A stretch of 64,000 bases of DNA from Prochlorococcus marinus str. MIT 9211 (GTDB lineage: Bacteria; Cyanobacteriota; Cyanobacteriia; PCC-6307; Cyanobiaceae), in contig NC_009976.1 of the NCBI RefSeq assembly GCF_000018585.1, positions 1,049,982 through 1,113,981 on the forward strand. Reading direction: 5' to 3'. Positions 22,229 to 30,626 of this stretch are shown one piece after another; position 1 is the first letter of the stretch, and each line of letters opens with the position of its first letter. The position numbers were made by a program, and so were the translations under genes. The notes under the pieces were generated by a model that had not been told where the DNA came from, ran no database searches, and saw only the letters and a program-made list of their open reading frames with translations.

Positions 22229-22414
22229 TCATAGAGGATCTCCCCAACGGCGACTAATTTGAAAGCCCCAAGTTCTTGCAAGCTCTATCACTTGTTCATG
22301 TGTATTGCATGAAGATAGTTGTTCTCGCCTAAAAGGAAATTGGTCCAATGAATCAATCATCTTATTAAGTTGATCAACCTTCTCAATAAATCTCCGAAGA
22401 TCTTCTTTTGACAT
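22229..22414 (-). CDS. Nif11-domain protein, short
   Basis: 61 residues from an ATG. The beginning 'MSKEDLRRFIEKVDQLNKM' and the end 'EQVIELARTWGFQISRRWGDP' follow the Nif11 layout (leading helix, then 'A...GF.I'). There is no leader cleavage GG and no core peptide. It is the second Nif11-type protein in this region (the other is at 17496); both look like regulatory or adaptor microproteins rather than RiPP precursors. Confidence 0.7.
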   Translation of the reverse strand: MSKEDLRRFIEKVDQLNKMIDSLDQFPFRREQLSSCNTHEQVIELARTWGFQISRRWGDPL

Positions 22415-22644
22415 TGCTAGAAATGTGGTGGACAGTCTTGATGGGAAGCTTTGAGTAACATTAAAGCATGATCTATCTCTATATTATCCTTTTCCACAGA
22501 GTATGTTTTCAAATAATCTGAGCAATAATTTATTTAATAGAATATAAAATCCTTCATGACTCCTATATTTTTACATATTTAAAGTAAATTTTAAACTTAT
22601 AAGGCTTAGGAATATACCGTTAATTCTATTCTGGAGAATTTTGA

Positions 22645-22791
22645 TTAACTTGGCTTTGGATCAATCTCTGACAGGCGTTCGATCTTACATTTTTTAAGTT
22701 CTTCAAACATTTGTTCTAATCGCTGATTTTGGGCCTCGTCAAGCTCCCTTAGGTAGTTGCTATTGGCCTCACTGTCATTTTTAAGAATCAT
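22645..22791 (-). CDS. Small coiled hypothetical protein, 48 residues
   Basis: Read directly: ATG at 22791, TAA at 22645. Sequence is charged and helical (EANSNYLRELDEAQNQRLEQ, MFEELKKCKIERLSEIDPKPS) with leucine spacing that fits a short coiled coil. No homologue recognised. It lies 15 bp downstream of the 24-residue candidate. Confidence 0.45.
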   Translation of the reverse strand: MILKNDSEANSNYLRELDEAQNQRLEQMFEELKKCKIERLSEIDPKPS

Positions 22792-22806
22792 GGAAGTCCT
22801 AGAGTA

Positions 22807-22881
22807 TTACTTAGAGAGGCGCAATAAAATTGTAATCCCAACTAATGTCGCAAGAATCTGCAAAACAATACTGTGAATCAT
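22807..22881 (-). CDS. Possible 24-residue single-helix peptide
   Basis: Read directly: ATG at 22881, TAA at 22807. The peptide MIHSIVLQILATLVGITILLRLSK is almost entirely one membrane helix with a basic end, comparable in size with PsaM- or PetL-type subunits. No ribosome site is visible, so this is a candidate only. Confidence 0.25.
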   Translation of the reverse strand: MIHSIVLQILATLVGITILLRLSK

Positions 22882-23086
22882 GGTGAGATTATCTATCTAA
22901 TCTAGTTCTATCGGTAAATTACAGTGAAAGCCATCAGTGATTATTACCTAGAATCAAAGAAGGCATTCCCTCAGATCAGTTTCTCGAAAGCTCTCCTAAG
23001 ACATTTTTGTCATTTTTTATGTGTTATGGGTGGTTTAACGGAACAAAAACCATCAAATTAGAGGTATGGCTTACGCTTGAGATGAG

Positions 23087-23599
23087 ATGATTAATGAAGA
23101 TCCTAATAACCTTGCTAAAGAGATAAAACCAATATTAAAAGAAGTGCGCGAGTCCTTACCAGTAATCAAAACCATAATCCTTGCGCCGCTTGCCTTTGGC
23201 TACGCTCTAGGAGAAGAATACTTAAATAAAATAGCCAAGCGTCAAGCAGAAGCTAAAAAGCAATCAAAGATATTAGCCCAGCAAAAGCGCACTGAGGAAA
23301 GAGAAAAACGATTAGAGGAGCGTAAAGCTGACGAAATTGCCAAAATAGCGGCCGAAAAAAGAGCTGAAGAACGTGAAAAAAGTATTAGAGAAGAAAGCAG
23401 GAAAATGACGCCAATGAAATGTTTCACCGCTTTGATTTCAGCTTCTAGTGCACTTGCCCTTGTCGTAGGAGTAACAAGACTTGCCCCAATAGCAACTTGG
23501 ACAAATAATGTGAATCAATGCGTTAAAGAAAGTTCTGAGAACAATATTTCTGAAAAGAGTTTCAGTGAGATATTTAAAAGCTGCAACAGAAGTCAATAA
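23087..23599 (+). CDS. Hypothetical protein with charged coiled coil and membrane helix
   Basis: 170 residues from an ATG. A hydrophobic segment near residues 27-42 (TIILAPLAFGYALGEE) precedes a long Lys/Glu/Arg coiled coil (about 47-105, QAEAKKQSKILAQQKRTEEREKR...), then a second hydrophobic helix (about 110-132, FTALISASSALALVVGVTRLAPI) and two Cys in the tail. It resembles stalk-like membrane proteins only in composition. Family not recognised. Confidence 0.55.
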   Translation: MINEDPNNLAKEIKPILKEVRESLPVIKTIILAPLAFGYALGEEYLNKIAKRQAEAKKQSKILAQQKRTEEREKRLEERKADEIAKIAAEKRAEEREKSIREESRKMTPMKCFTALISASSALALVVGVTRLAPIATWTNNVNQCVKESSENNISEKSFSEIFKSCNRSQ

Positions 23600-23690
23600 T
23601 ATAAATCATCAAAAAATTTTCAACTGATTCCCTCCTCCTCAAAAAAAGAACTTCAAATATTGATCATGCCTAATGAAGCCTCTTCAACTT

Positions 23691-24170
23691 TCAAGAATCT
23701 AAGGCAAGTTGAATTGCAGAAATTAAGGCTTCACTTAGTGGTTGAACACTAGGTTCATATCTGCCAACAACACTTCCGTCCTTCCCTATCAAGAATTTCT
23801 CAAAATTCCAACTGACATCTCCAGCAGGATCCGCCTTATTCAGGGTTGTATAAGGTTCCGTGGTAAATCCTTTTGCATGAACCTTATTAAAGATTTCAAA
23901 ATCTGCGCCAAATTTCACCGAGCAAAACTCTTTAATTTCATCTAGTGTTCCTGGCTCTTGATTCCCAAAGTCATTGCAAGGAAAACCCAAAACAGCAAAG
24001 CCCTTATCTTTAAACTTATTTTGCAGTTCTTGCAATCCAGAATACTGAGGTGTATTACCACAATAACTAGCGACATTTACTATTAAAAGGACTTTACCCG
24101 AGTATTCCCCAAGTTTTTTAATGGTCCCAGTGGAGGTTTGAACGCTTGTTTCAGTAACGCTTACTTTCAT
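23691..24170 (-). CDS. Glutathione peroxidase-family protein
   Basis: 159 residues from an ATG. The catalytic Cys is at residue 37 in 'NVASYCGNTPQY' (usual NVASKCGxT), Gln near 71 in 'PCNDFGNQEPG', and Trp in 'VSWNFEKFL' near 127, completing the Cys-Gln-Trp triad. Cysteine at 65 and 83 could act as resolving residues in a thioredoxin-dependent peroxidase. It reduces peroxides in the cytosol. Clustered with the DCC oxidoreductase 40 bp upstream. Confidence 0.93.
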   Translation of the reverse strand: MKVSVTETSVQTSTGTIKKLGEYSGKVLLIVNVASYCGNTPQYSGLQELQNKFKDKGFAVLGFPCNDFGNQEPGTLDEIKEFCSVKFGADFEIFNKVHAKGFTTEPYTTLNKADPAGDVSWNFEKFLIGKDGSVVGRYEPSVQPLSEALISAIQLALDS

Positions 24171-24210
24171 AAAGCCTCTTTTAATATCTAAAAACTAGCA
24201 GGGGAGGGTA

Positions 24211-24615
24211 TTAATTATTGAAAATATTCTCTCTAAACTTACATAACTCCTCTAATGGAGGCCGATTCGTCAATAAAAGTCTCCATCTAGCCCATTGCCA
24301 ATAACATATTTGAGCAAACTGCCTAAACAAAGGCCATTTAGTAGGTTCATAAACCCAAGACAAACCGACTAACTTATAAGCCTCTCTAAAAACATCTAAA
24401 TCCCTAAGGACCTTTCCATCAGATTTAATGCCATGGATCCTAGTCATAGCTTCTTTATAAGTTATCCCTGAAAATTCATCTGGGTTATACTCCCTCGAAT
24501 CAATATCAATAAATTTAAGCTTATTGTTTTTATCTTTTAGACGTAGAAAAGCCACTTCTCTCGTGCAAAAGGGACATGATCCGTCAAACAATAAAGTAAG
24601 TTTTGAGTTTGCCAC
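24211..24615 (-). CDS. DCC (DUF393) thiol-disulfide oxidoreductase-like protein
   Basis: 134 residues from a GTG. 'LLFDGSCPFCTREVAFLRLKD' (two blocks) carries the DxxCxxC motif of the DCC family, followed by 'FIDIDSREYNPDEF' and 'GKVLRDLDVFREAYKLVG' as in family members. The C-terminus is aromatic and basic (WQWARWRLLLTNRP). It is predicted to act on thiols or disulfides in the cytosol. It probably forms an operon with glutathione peroxidase, which fits redox protection. Confidence 0.85.
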   Translation of the reverse strand: MANSKLTLLFDGSCPFCTREVAFLRLKDKNNKLKFIDIDSREYNPDEFSGITYKEAMTRIHGIKSDGKVLRDLDVFREAYKLVGLSWVYEPTKWPLFRQFAQICYWQWARWRLLLTNRPPLEELCKFRENIFNN

Positions 24616-24752
24616 TAAAGCAAAACCTTAAAGCAGTTAATTATCTCACCAAAAGGTGGACTTAGAGTTGAATTAATACATCATCTATTTTTGTTATTTC
24701 TTTTGCAAAGCTTCGGCTAACTAGTCAATATACTCTCAACACTTAATTGAAA

Positions 24753-26060
24753 ATGTCGCTATCCAGAGAAGGGGTCCAAAAAAGTCTTGGGCCAGGGATT
24801 TTATTAGCAGGTGCCTGTATTGGCGGGTCTCATCTTATGTCCTCAACAACAGCAGGCGCAAGGTTTGGATTTGCTTTGATTGGCTTGATATTACTTACTA
24901 ATCTAATTAAGTACCCATTTCTTCTTGTTGGGACTCGTTTTACTGCATCTACAGGGCTCTCATTACTAGAAGGCTTTCAAGCCCGAAATCCATTTTATCT
25001 TCCTATTTATCTAATTGTTAGCTTAATAACAGGTACTTTTACTATTGCTGCTGTAAGTTTTGTCTCGGGTCTACTTCTAACAAATATCCCATTATTTTCT
25101 CAATTTCCACCAATGGATCTTTCCATTGGTGTACTAGTTATTAGTGGAGTAATTTTGTTGCTGGGACATTACCGAGCACTTGATCGGATATCAAAAGTGC
25201 TTGTCATATTACTGACTTTGCTTACAGCTATAGCGGTATATTCCCTTATAAATCGTGCCTCTTTAAGTGATATCAGTATAAATCTAATTAATAGTGATCC
25301 AAGCCCGTGGACGTTAGCCAACTTGTCTTTTTTAATTCCTTTAATGGGATGGATGCCTGGCCCAGTTGAATTATGCGTTTGGCCATCTCTGTGGATGTTC
25401 TCAAGGTCTAAAGATAGTAACTACAACGCAAGTCCTAAAGAAGCTGAATTTGATTTCAATCTTGGGTATCTAGTCACTGTGGTGACGGCAATATTCTTTG
25501 TAACTCTAGGTGCCCTAACTATGTATCGGTCTGGAGACGGAATGCTTGAAGGAAGTGGCGTTTCATTCGCTCAAAATCTTATTCGGCTTTATACAGAAGC
25601 TATGGGTGGATGGGCAGCTTGGATTATTATTCCCGCTTCTTTTGCGGCAATGTTTAGTACAACTCTAACTTGTCTCGATGCTTACCCTAGAAGCATTTCT
25701 GCTACTCAAGGACTACTCTCTGGGAAAGACCGGGGTCAGTTAACATCCAAGTCAGAGCAAAAACGACTAGAAGTTTGGATCGTTTTACATATTTTTGCAG
25801 CCTTGAGTGCTCTTTTGATCGCTAAATCAGATGGTATTGGAATCAAAGACTTTGTCTTTGGAGCAATGACAGGCAGTTTCTTGTCGGCCCCTTTGTTTGC
25901 ATGGATGGCGATGGATACGATTAACAGCAATTTAGTCTCAAAGGAATATCGTTATGGGCCATTAATGAAATCATTATGCTGGGCAGGATTGTTTTTCCTT
26001 ATTGGGTTTAGCGTTCTTTTTATCTTCAATGCCTTCTTTGGTTTAGGAATTAGAAGTTAA
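24753..26060 (+). CDS. Nramp-related membrane transporter lacking the DPGN motif
   Basis: 435 residues from the ATG at 24753, about eleven helices. 'LGPGILLAGACIGGSHLMSST' replaces the Nramp helix-1 block, where G-P-G-x2-x-A-x3-D-P-G-N is usual: the start is kept but DPGN reads GGSH. In helix 6, 'PLMGWMPGPVELCVW' stands where A-x-x-M-P-H-N is expected. The fold therefore looks like Nramp/APC, but metal-coordinating residues are missing, so the substrate may not be manganese or iron. It is divergent from the DCC gene. Confidence 0.75.
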   Translation: MSLSREGVQKSLGPGILLAGACIGGSHLMSSTTAGARFGFALIGLILLTNLIKYPFLLVGTRFTASTGLSLLEGFQARNPFYLPIYLIVSLITGTFTIAAVSFVSGLLLTNIPLFSQFPPMDLSIGVLVISGVILLLGHYRALDRISKVLVILLTLLTAIAVYSLINRASLSDISINLINSDPSPWTLANLSFLIPLMGWMPGPVELCVWPSLWMFSRSKDSNYNASPKEAEFDFNLGYLVTVVTAIFFVTLGALTMYRSGDGMLEGSGVSFAQNLIRLYTEAMGGWAAWIIIPASFAAMFSTTLTCLDAYPRSISATQGLLSGKDRGQLTSKSEQKRLEVWIVLHIFAALSALLIAKSDGIGIKDFVFGAMTGSFLSAPLFAWMAMDTINSNLVSKEYRYGPLMKSLCWAGLFFLIGFSVLFIFNAFFGLGIRS

Positions 26061-26136
26061 TGTCCTGAAAGCAAAGAAATAGACTCACTTTCTTCAAATT
26101 CTTGCGAACGTATAAATAACCATTTTCTTTTAGTGC

Positions 26137-26382
26137 ATGTCCACTCAGAAATTACTAGAGGATTCGCTACAAGAACCTGCCATAGACCAAACAGAAAAAT
26201 TCCATTGGCATGCAACTCCTATTGGTATAGCAGCCTTGTGTAAACAAGGGGCGTCGAATTCATCTGGCGGCTCGTACGAAGATGCACTAAAAGAAGGATT
26301 AGAAGTAGGTCTAGATCTCAGCAGAGAAGAAAAAGAATCACATTATTCAAAGAAAGGCTTAGTGATCCTTTTTTACTCCTAG
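26137..26382 (+). CDS. Small hypothetical protein, 81 residues
   Basis: ATG at 26137, 76 bp after the transporter. Soluble, acidic, with 'EKFHWHATPIGIAALCKQG' and 'SYEDALKEGLEVGLDLSREEKE'. No known motif. Its stop touches the stop of the following convergent gene. Function unknown. Confidence 0.55.
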   Translation: MSTQKLLEDSLQEPAIDQTEKFHWHATPIGIAALCKQGASNSSGGSYEDALKEGLEVGLDLSREEKESHYSKKGLVILFYS

Positions 26383-26952
26383 TCAAAGGACTTCACCTTC
26401 TTTAATCTCACATTCAAGTGAAGCCATTGCTTCATTCGGCAAGCCAAGGAAACGATCAAGGAACATATTTCCAGTAGGAGGAATAACTGCTACACCTACA
26501 AGTCTAGAAATCTCTTCGTTGTTTAAAGGCTGACCCTTTATGTCGTGAAGATTAGACACCACATGACCAGTACTCAAGGAAGTTGAAACGATAAGCTTAG
26601 GGAATTCCCAAAAATTGAAGATTTTTAGAATAAATCTTGCTTCAAAATCAAGCAATACTTCACCGCTATCTCGATCGATAGTTCCTTCAAGCTTATCTAA
26701 GACCATATTTATTTCTAATCCAGGGGGAATAGGTAGCCCTAAGAACTTGCTTGTACGCCAGTTTAATGAAGGAATCGAAAACTCATAAGGATCAAATTTC
26801 AAGGAGACAAGTCTTTTGTCACCGAGAAAAGTAATGCGAGCAATTCCTCCTCCTCCTCTCGAGTCATAAAGGAAAGGAGGGAAAGAGCCAATTGTCAGTC
26901 GACAACCATCAAGGCTTTTTAACCTAATAAAGGAACTCAAATTAAAGAACAA
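26383..26952 (-). CDS. Cyanobacterial hypothetical protein, beta-rich
   Basis: 189 codons from a TTG; no ATG or GTG is available near the N-terminus. The protein is beta-rich, with 'FPPFLYDSRGGGGIARITF' and 'RDSGEVLLDFEARFILKIFNFW', and contains 'LGLPIPPGLEINMVLDKLEG'. The pattern is one seen in plastid/cyanobacterial proteins of unknown function, but I cannot name the family. No signal peptide. It follows the RNA-binding protein gene by 27 bp and may be co-transcribed. Confidence 0.65.
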   Translation of the reverse strand: MFFNLSSFIRLKSLDGCRLTIGSFPPFLYDSRGGGGIARITFLGDKRLVSLKFDPYEFSIPSLNWRTSKFLGLPIPPGLEINMVLDKLEGTIDRDSGEVLLDFEARFILKIFNFWEFPKLIVSTSLSTGHVVSNLHDIKGQPLNNEEISRLVGVAVIPPTGNMFLDRFLGLPNEAMASLECEIKEGEVL

Positions 26953-26979
26953 ATAACAAAAACAAAGCCTGCTAGAGAA

Positions 26980-27273
26980 TTACCTCCGATTCCGACCACC
27001 GTTTGAATTGCGACGACCATCTCTGGAATCTCTCTTTGGCTCTGCTTTGTTAACCCTGATATTTCTCCCCATCCATTCAACGTCCTGGAGATCATTGATT
27101 GCTTTTTCCTCATCTGCTTGATTTACCATTTCGACAAATGCAAATCCACGCTTTCGACCTGATTCACGATCGAGTGGTATTTTGCAATCTTTGACTTCAC
27201 CATAAGTGCTGAATACATATACGATGTCCTCTCGCTCTGCGTCAAAAGAAAGATTGCCGATAAAGATGGTCAT
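26980..27273 (-). CDS. RRM-type RNA-binding protein
   Basis: 97 residues from an ATG. A single RNA recognition motif: RNP2 'IFIGNL' at residues 3-8 and RNP1 'RKRGFAFVEM' near 40-49, followed by 'GRNIRVNKAEP'. The C-terminus is rich in Arg, Gly, Ser and Asn, as in cyanobacterial Rbp proteins. These bind mRNA and some help localise transcripts of photosystem proteins to thylakoids. The 600 bp upstream are empty and may hold a long regulated leader. Confidence 0.95.
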   Translation of the reverse strand: MTIFIGNLSFDAEREDIVYVFSTYGEVKDCKIPLDRESGRKRGFAFVEMVNQADEEKAINDLQDVEWMGRNIRVNKAEPKRDSRDGRRNSNGGRNRR

Positions 27274-27872
27274 GAAAAATTGGACTTGTTAAAAAAGGAA
27301 TGAGATGAGTGGTCCTAAAGGAAATTCTTTATTGCCAAAGCTAAGGAGCCCAAGCCAATTTAGATAGCCGGTTAGAACTGACAGTAATATGTTATTGCAA
27401 GTCAGGCATTACAGAAGATCAGATAATTTAACCTACTATTCTCTTAACAAAGCGATTCAATGTAATAAACGGCTTTTGGAAATAAAAGGTTGCTATAGAA
27501 TTCACATAAAGGCAATAAAAAGAGAAAACCTAAAATAGAGGCAATGGCAGGTTATGACTAAACTAAAATTAATGAATACTATGAATTGTTGTTATTGTAA
27601 AGCCAAGAGATAGTTATAGAAAACTATAAAAAGTCTGAAGCATATAGTCGCATGCTAGCAATTAATCGTAGTGAACATGACTCCTTGAGAAAGAAAGGTT
27701 ACCAATACTTTTTGAATATTCAATTTCAAAAACTCTGTATATATGATTAATTTGTACTAATTTAGCACTACAACTTACCAGCCAAGACAACTATTAACCC
27801 TGAACAGATAAAATATTAACAATCCTTTGGCTATTAATATGTTTATAATGATTCTCTTTTGAAGGTGAATAA
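27274..27872. other. Long non-coding stretch upstream of the RRM protein gene
   Basis: About 600 bp with no convincing gene. The longest small frame seen is 19 codons (near 27556, with a CCYC). It is AT-rich throughout, with no tRNA or strong hairpin. It may hold a long 5' leader for the RRM gene, as cold- or self-regulated rbp genes often have. Confidence 0.4.
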
Positions 27873-28277
27873 TTAGATCGTCCATCTATACCAATGAGGC
27901 TTTTGGTTGATCTTTTCTTTTATTCTTTCCTTTACAACCTGAATATCTATTTCATTAGGTGTCCAATCATTATATAGTTCATCTGGCCATTGCTCTTTAT
28001 TAAATAGTCGTCTTGGGTTTGGATTCATTCCCCTTCTCTTCATTTCTTCTATAATATCTAGATATCTTTTATATAAATACTTTCCTTTATTATAAAAGAA
28101 TCTTACATGACCTGTATTTAATGTAAAGTTTTTAGGCAAAGATTCTTTTGTGATATTCCAATTGGGAGATTTCATTGACCGTTGAAGAGCTGAACCTATC
28201 ATGAAAATTTCCCTATATTCGGCAATAAGGTGCTGATCAGATAATTCTATAGGTTTAACAAGATTTATTCTAGTCAT
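27873..28277 (-). CDS. Pyrimidine-dimer DNA glycosylase, T4 endonuclease V (DenV) type
   Basis: 134 residues from an ATG. It begins MTRINLVKPIELSDQHLIAE, aligning with T4 DenV (MTRINL...EL.DQHL.AEYRE). The catalytic N-terminal Thr (residue 2 after Met removal) and Glu23 are present, as are Arg22 and His16; Arg26 of T4 is Met here. 'LNTGHVRFFYNKGKYLYKRY' and the ending 'KPHWYRW' also match. It excises cyclobutane pyrimidine dimers by glycosylase/AP-lyase action. The family is found in phages and scattered bacteria, so transfer is likely. Confidence 0.92.
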   Translation of the reverse strand: MTRINLVKPIELSDQHLIAEYREIFMIGSALQRSMKSPNWNITKESLPKNFTLNTGHVRFFYNKGKYLYKRYLDIIEEMKRRGMNPNPRRLFNKEQWPDELYNDWTPNEIDIQVVKERIKEKINQKPHWYRWTI

Positions 28278-28353
28278 TATTTATCTAAGAGATTTACTTT
28301 AAGGAAAGTATATATACAAGAAATTAAATTAATTTTATAAATGATATGATTTT

Positions 28354-29223
28354 TTATTTAGCAACTGACCTTCTAAGTACAGAAACATCATAATCTGAAA
28401 ACCCATTATGAATTAACTTCTTCTCAATATCCTTAACTTTTTTCGTTACTTCTAATGTCAAACCTAATTCTTCCGCTGTCTTTAGCGCAATCAATAAATC
28501 TTTATAGTGAAGTCCCAATTTAAACCCTAGGGGATATTGATCTTCTAACATGGCTTTCGACCTATTCGCAAGAGCCCATGAACTAGCGGCCCCTTTACTT
28601 AAAGCATCAATTACAATATTCATTGGCAATTCTAATGTCTGTCCTAAAGCAATTGCTTCAGCTACTGCAGCGTAACTTCCAGCTACAAGTATTTGATTGA
28701 TAGCTTTTACTTCTTGACCTTTGCCAACTTCTCCAAAAGTATAGATATGAGTTGCTATTGATTTAATTAATGGATTTATTTTCCCAAGAGTTTGCTTGCT
28801 ACATCCAAGAAAAATTGCCAGATCTCCATTTATTGCTCCCTCAGTACCACCTGTGACAGGCGCATCAATATATTGAATATGTTTCTTTGCAAGTGTTCTT
28901 TCATTAGACCTAGCACTTGAAGGGCTAATTGTAGACAAATCAATTATAAGACTACCTTTATCGAGACTTTGAGAAGCACCCTTGGATCCAAAAAGGACAT
29001 CCTCCACTGCATCATCATCACTAACGCAAATAAAAAACACTTCACAACCTTTAGCTACGTCTCTAGGACTTGAGCAAGCGTTAGCACCTTTTAGGCCTGG
29101 ATCTTTTTCCGCTGTCCGTGATCGTGTATGAACCCTAAGGTTATAGCCTGCTGCTAATAAATTCTTGGCTATTGGAAGCCCAATAGCTCCTAGTCCAACA
29201 AAGCCTAAAGACTCTTCTTTCAT
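28354..29223 (-). CDS. Beta-hydroxyacid dehydrogenase (3-hydroxyisobutyrate dehydrogenase family)
   Basis: 289 residues from an ATG. N-terminal NAD(P) fold 'GFVGLGAIGLPIAKNLLAAG' (residues 7-26), substrate signature 'IDAPVTGGTEGAINGDLAIF' (about 119-138) and the catalytic Lys in 'GKGQEVKAINQILVAG' (about 167-182). It reduces or oxidises a short beta-hydroxyacid such as tartronate semialdehyde or succinate semialdehyde; the substrate cannot be decided. It lies between DenV and a hypothetical gene with no clear operon logic. Confidence 0.9.
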   Translation of the reverse strand: MKEESLGFVGLGAIGLPIAKNLLAAGYNLRVHTRSRTAEKDPGLKGANACSSPRDVAKGCEVFFICVSDDDAVEDVLFGSKGASQSLDKGSLIIDLSTISPSSARSNERTLAKKHIQYIDAPVTGGTEGAINGDLAIFLGCSKQTLGKINPLIKSIATHIYTFGEVGKGQEVKAINQILVAGSYAAVAEAIALGQTLELPMNIVIDALSKGAASSWALANRSKAMLEDQYPLGFKLGLHYKDLLIALKTAEELGLTLEVTKKVKDIEKKLIHNGFSDYDVSVLRRSVAK

Positions 29224-29279
29224 TCTCTAATCACTCCTAATAAATTAAGGATAATCAGAAAAAAGTAATATATGTGGAT

Positions 29280-29786
29280 TCAACTGCAGTCTTTTGGATT
29301 GAGCCAAGTCAACTCATGCCTATCTTTTAAGTCTTGACGTGCCAAGACGATTAATGGAATTGCTATAAGTGAATTATCAATATTCGCTCGGTATTGCTCT
29401 ATAAGAGCGACATATTTTTTAAAGGTCCAACCATTATTCCCACGATCTTTCCACCTCCATGAGTTCCTAAGAGCCCTATGGAAATCCTCCATACCAAATT
29501 CCTTCCAGCACAACTGCATTGCAAATATTGAATCGTAGCCAACTTTTAGGAGCTGGTCATAGAAAATCAATTCAGGTGATTCTCGTGAATTGTCTGTTGG
29601 CAATCTTTCTGCCAATTCCATAACTGTGATTTTTTCTAGTCTTAACCAACATCTATTTAAAAGAAAAACTGGTAATTCATACGACCAAGGCTTAGCTTCT
29701 AAATCCTTAAAAGTCTCTTGCAAACATTTTTTTTGCTGACTAGTCCAAAATAATAATGTATCCATGATTTCGTCTAAGAGTTCCAC
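29280..29786 (-). CDS. Hypothetical protein, helical, 168 residues
   Basis: Starts with a GTG at 29786; an ATG at 29765 (MDTLLFWTSQQKKC) is possible. Soluble, helical and aromatic: 'WSYELPVFLLNRCWLRLEKI', 'ALRNSWRWKDRGNNGWTFKKY'. It looks like a cyanobacterial family of unknown function, but no named domain is recognised. No membrane segment. Its 5' end is 166 bp from the next gene on the same strand. Confidence 0.6.
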   Translation of the reverse strand: MELLDEIMDTLLFWTSQQKKCLQETFKDLEAKPWSYELPVFLLNRCWLRLEKITVMELAERLPTDNSRESPELIFYDQLLKVGYDSIFAMQLCWKEFGMEDFHRALRNSWRWKDRGNNGWTFKKYVALIEQYRANIDNSLIAIPLIVLARQDLKDRHELTWLNPKDCS

Positions 29787-29952
29787 ATTACGATTTAACC
29801 CTTTAGGTTCTCTTTTCTAAGAAGCAGGTTATCAGGAAAGAATAAGCTTACAACTTTTCAACAAAAGGCTTTCTTAAGTAAAATTACGGCTCGAGCTAAT
29901 AAGTAAAGTAGATTCGCTTTGTTATTTCTGGCCAAGACCAACAACAATTAAT

Positions 29953-30192
29953 TTAGTTATTTAAGGTTTTTCTTGCACACTCATTAGCTGAAACCTTATC
30001 ACTTTTACCTTCATCCAAAATTGCCGTTAATGCGCAGTCACAAAAATCATCTATGGAACTTTCAGGAAGATTATTGACTGCTGGGTTTGAGTTAGCAGAA
30101 AGTTTACATGCATCATATTGGTCTTGGGGGTATGCATTTACTGGTGTCGAAACAAAGCAAAAAAGTATGCCGAGAACTAAAAAGAACCTCAT
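29953..30192 (-). CDS. Secreted small cysteine-containing protein
   Basis: 79 residues from an ATG. Signal peptide (MRFFLVLGILFCFVSTPVNA, cut near residue 20), then a mature part of about 59 residues with four Cys (DACKL, DFCDCAL, NECARKTL) that probably form two disulfides. It is predicted to be periplasmic or lumenal. Its start overlaps the stop of the next upstream small gene (ATGA), so the two are translationally coupled. Confidence 0.7.
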   Translation of the reverse strand: MRFFLVLGILFCFVSTPVNAYPQDQYDACKLSANSNPAVNNLPESSIDDFCDCALTAILDEGKSDKVSANECARKTLNN

Positions 30193-30359
30193 TGAGAATT
30201 AAATATGTTTTCTAAACTCTTTTTTACCTCATCCAAATACTCTTTATCAATACTTGGGCTTATTTTCTTTTCCTTTTTTATAGTAAGACCTATCCACAAA
30301 ACCTGAAGGCCTATAAAGGGGATCAACAAAAGCGAAAATTCAATTAGTCCAGGTCTCAT
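30189..30359 (-). CDS. Small membrane protein, 56 residues, coupled to the secreted gene
   Basis: Read directly: ATG at 30359, TGA at 30189-30191, which overlaps the ATG of the secreted protein gene. An N-terminal helix (residues 5-26, LIEFSLLLIPFIGLQVLWIGL) is followed by a basic, helical tail (KKEKKISPSIDKEYLDEVKK). No family. The ATGA overlap is good evidence that it is translated. Confidence 0.6.
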   Translation of the reverse strand: MRPGLIEFSLLLIPFIGLQVLWIGLTIKKEKKISPSIDKEYLDEVKKSLENIFNSQ

Positions 30360-30409
30360 ACCAAACAAGTCAATAAAAGTTATGATTAGATTAGAAAAAA
30401 ATTCTTTGA

Positions 30410-30583
30410 CTAGCTTTCTCTTTCGTTAATTTCATAATAAGGTCTATCATCATAATCAGCATCAGAACAACATATATCTCCATAGACATCTTCCAAAAGG
30501 TCATAGGCATCATCATAATTAGCAAATTCCTGGATAGTAACCTCATCCTCCTTCCCATCATGTCTAGTAATAAAAAACCGCAT
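30410..30583 (-). CDS. Acidic small protein, 57 residues
   Basis: Read directly: ATG at 30583, TAG at 30410. The sequence is highly acidic and aromatic (HDGKEDEVTIQEFANYDDAY) with 'YGDICCSDADYDDRPYYEI', a CC pair and repeated Asp-Tyr. The composition is unusual for a random ORF, so this is likely a real picocyanobacterial protein. No known motif. Confidence 0.65.
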   Translation of the reverse strand: MRFFITRHDGKEDEVTIQEFANYDDAYDLLEDVYGDICCSDADYDDRPYYEINERES

Positions 30584-30626
30584 TTGTTAGCAAAGATCAA
30601 GCAATAGTGATTATTAACTATATTTC

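Noticed and set aside
27556-27615. 19-codon ORF with CCYC ending in the gap upstream of the RRM gene
   Set aside because: Too short, no ribosome site and no context to support translation.
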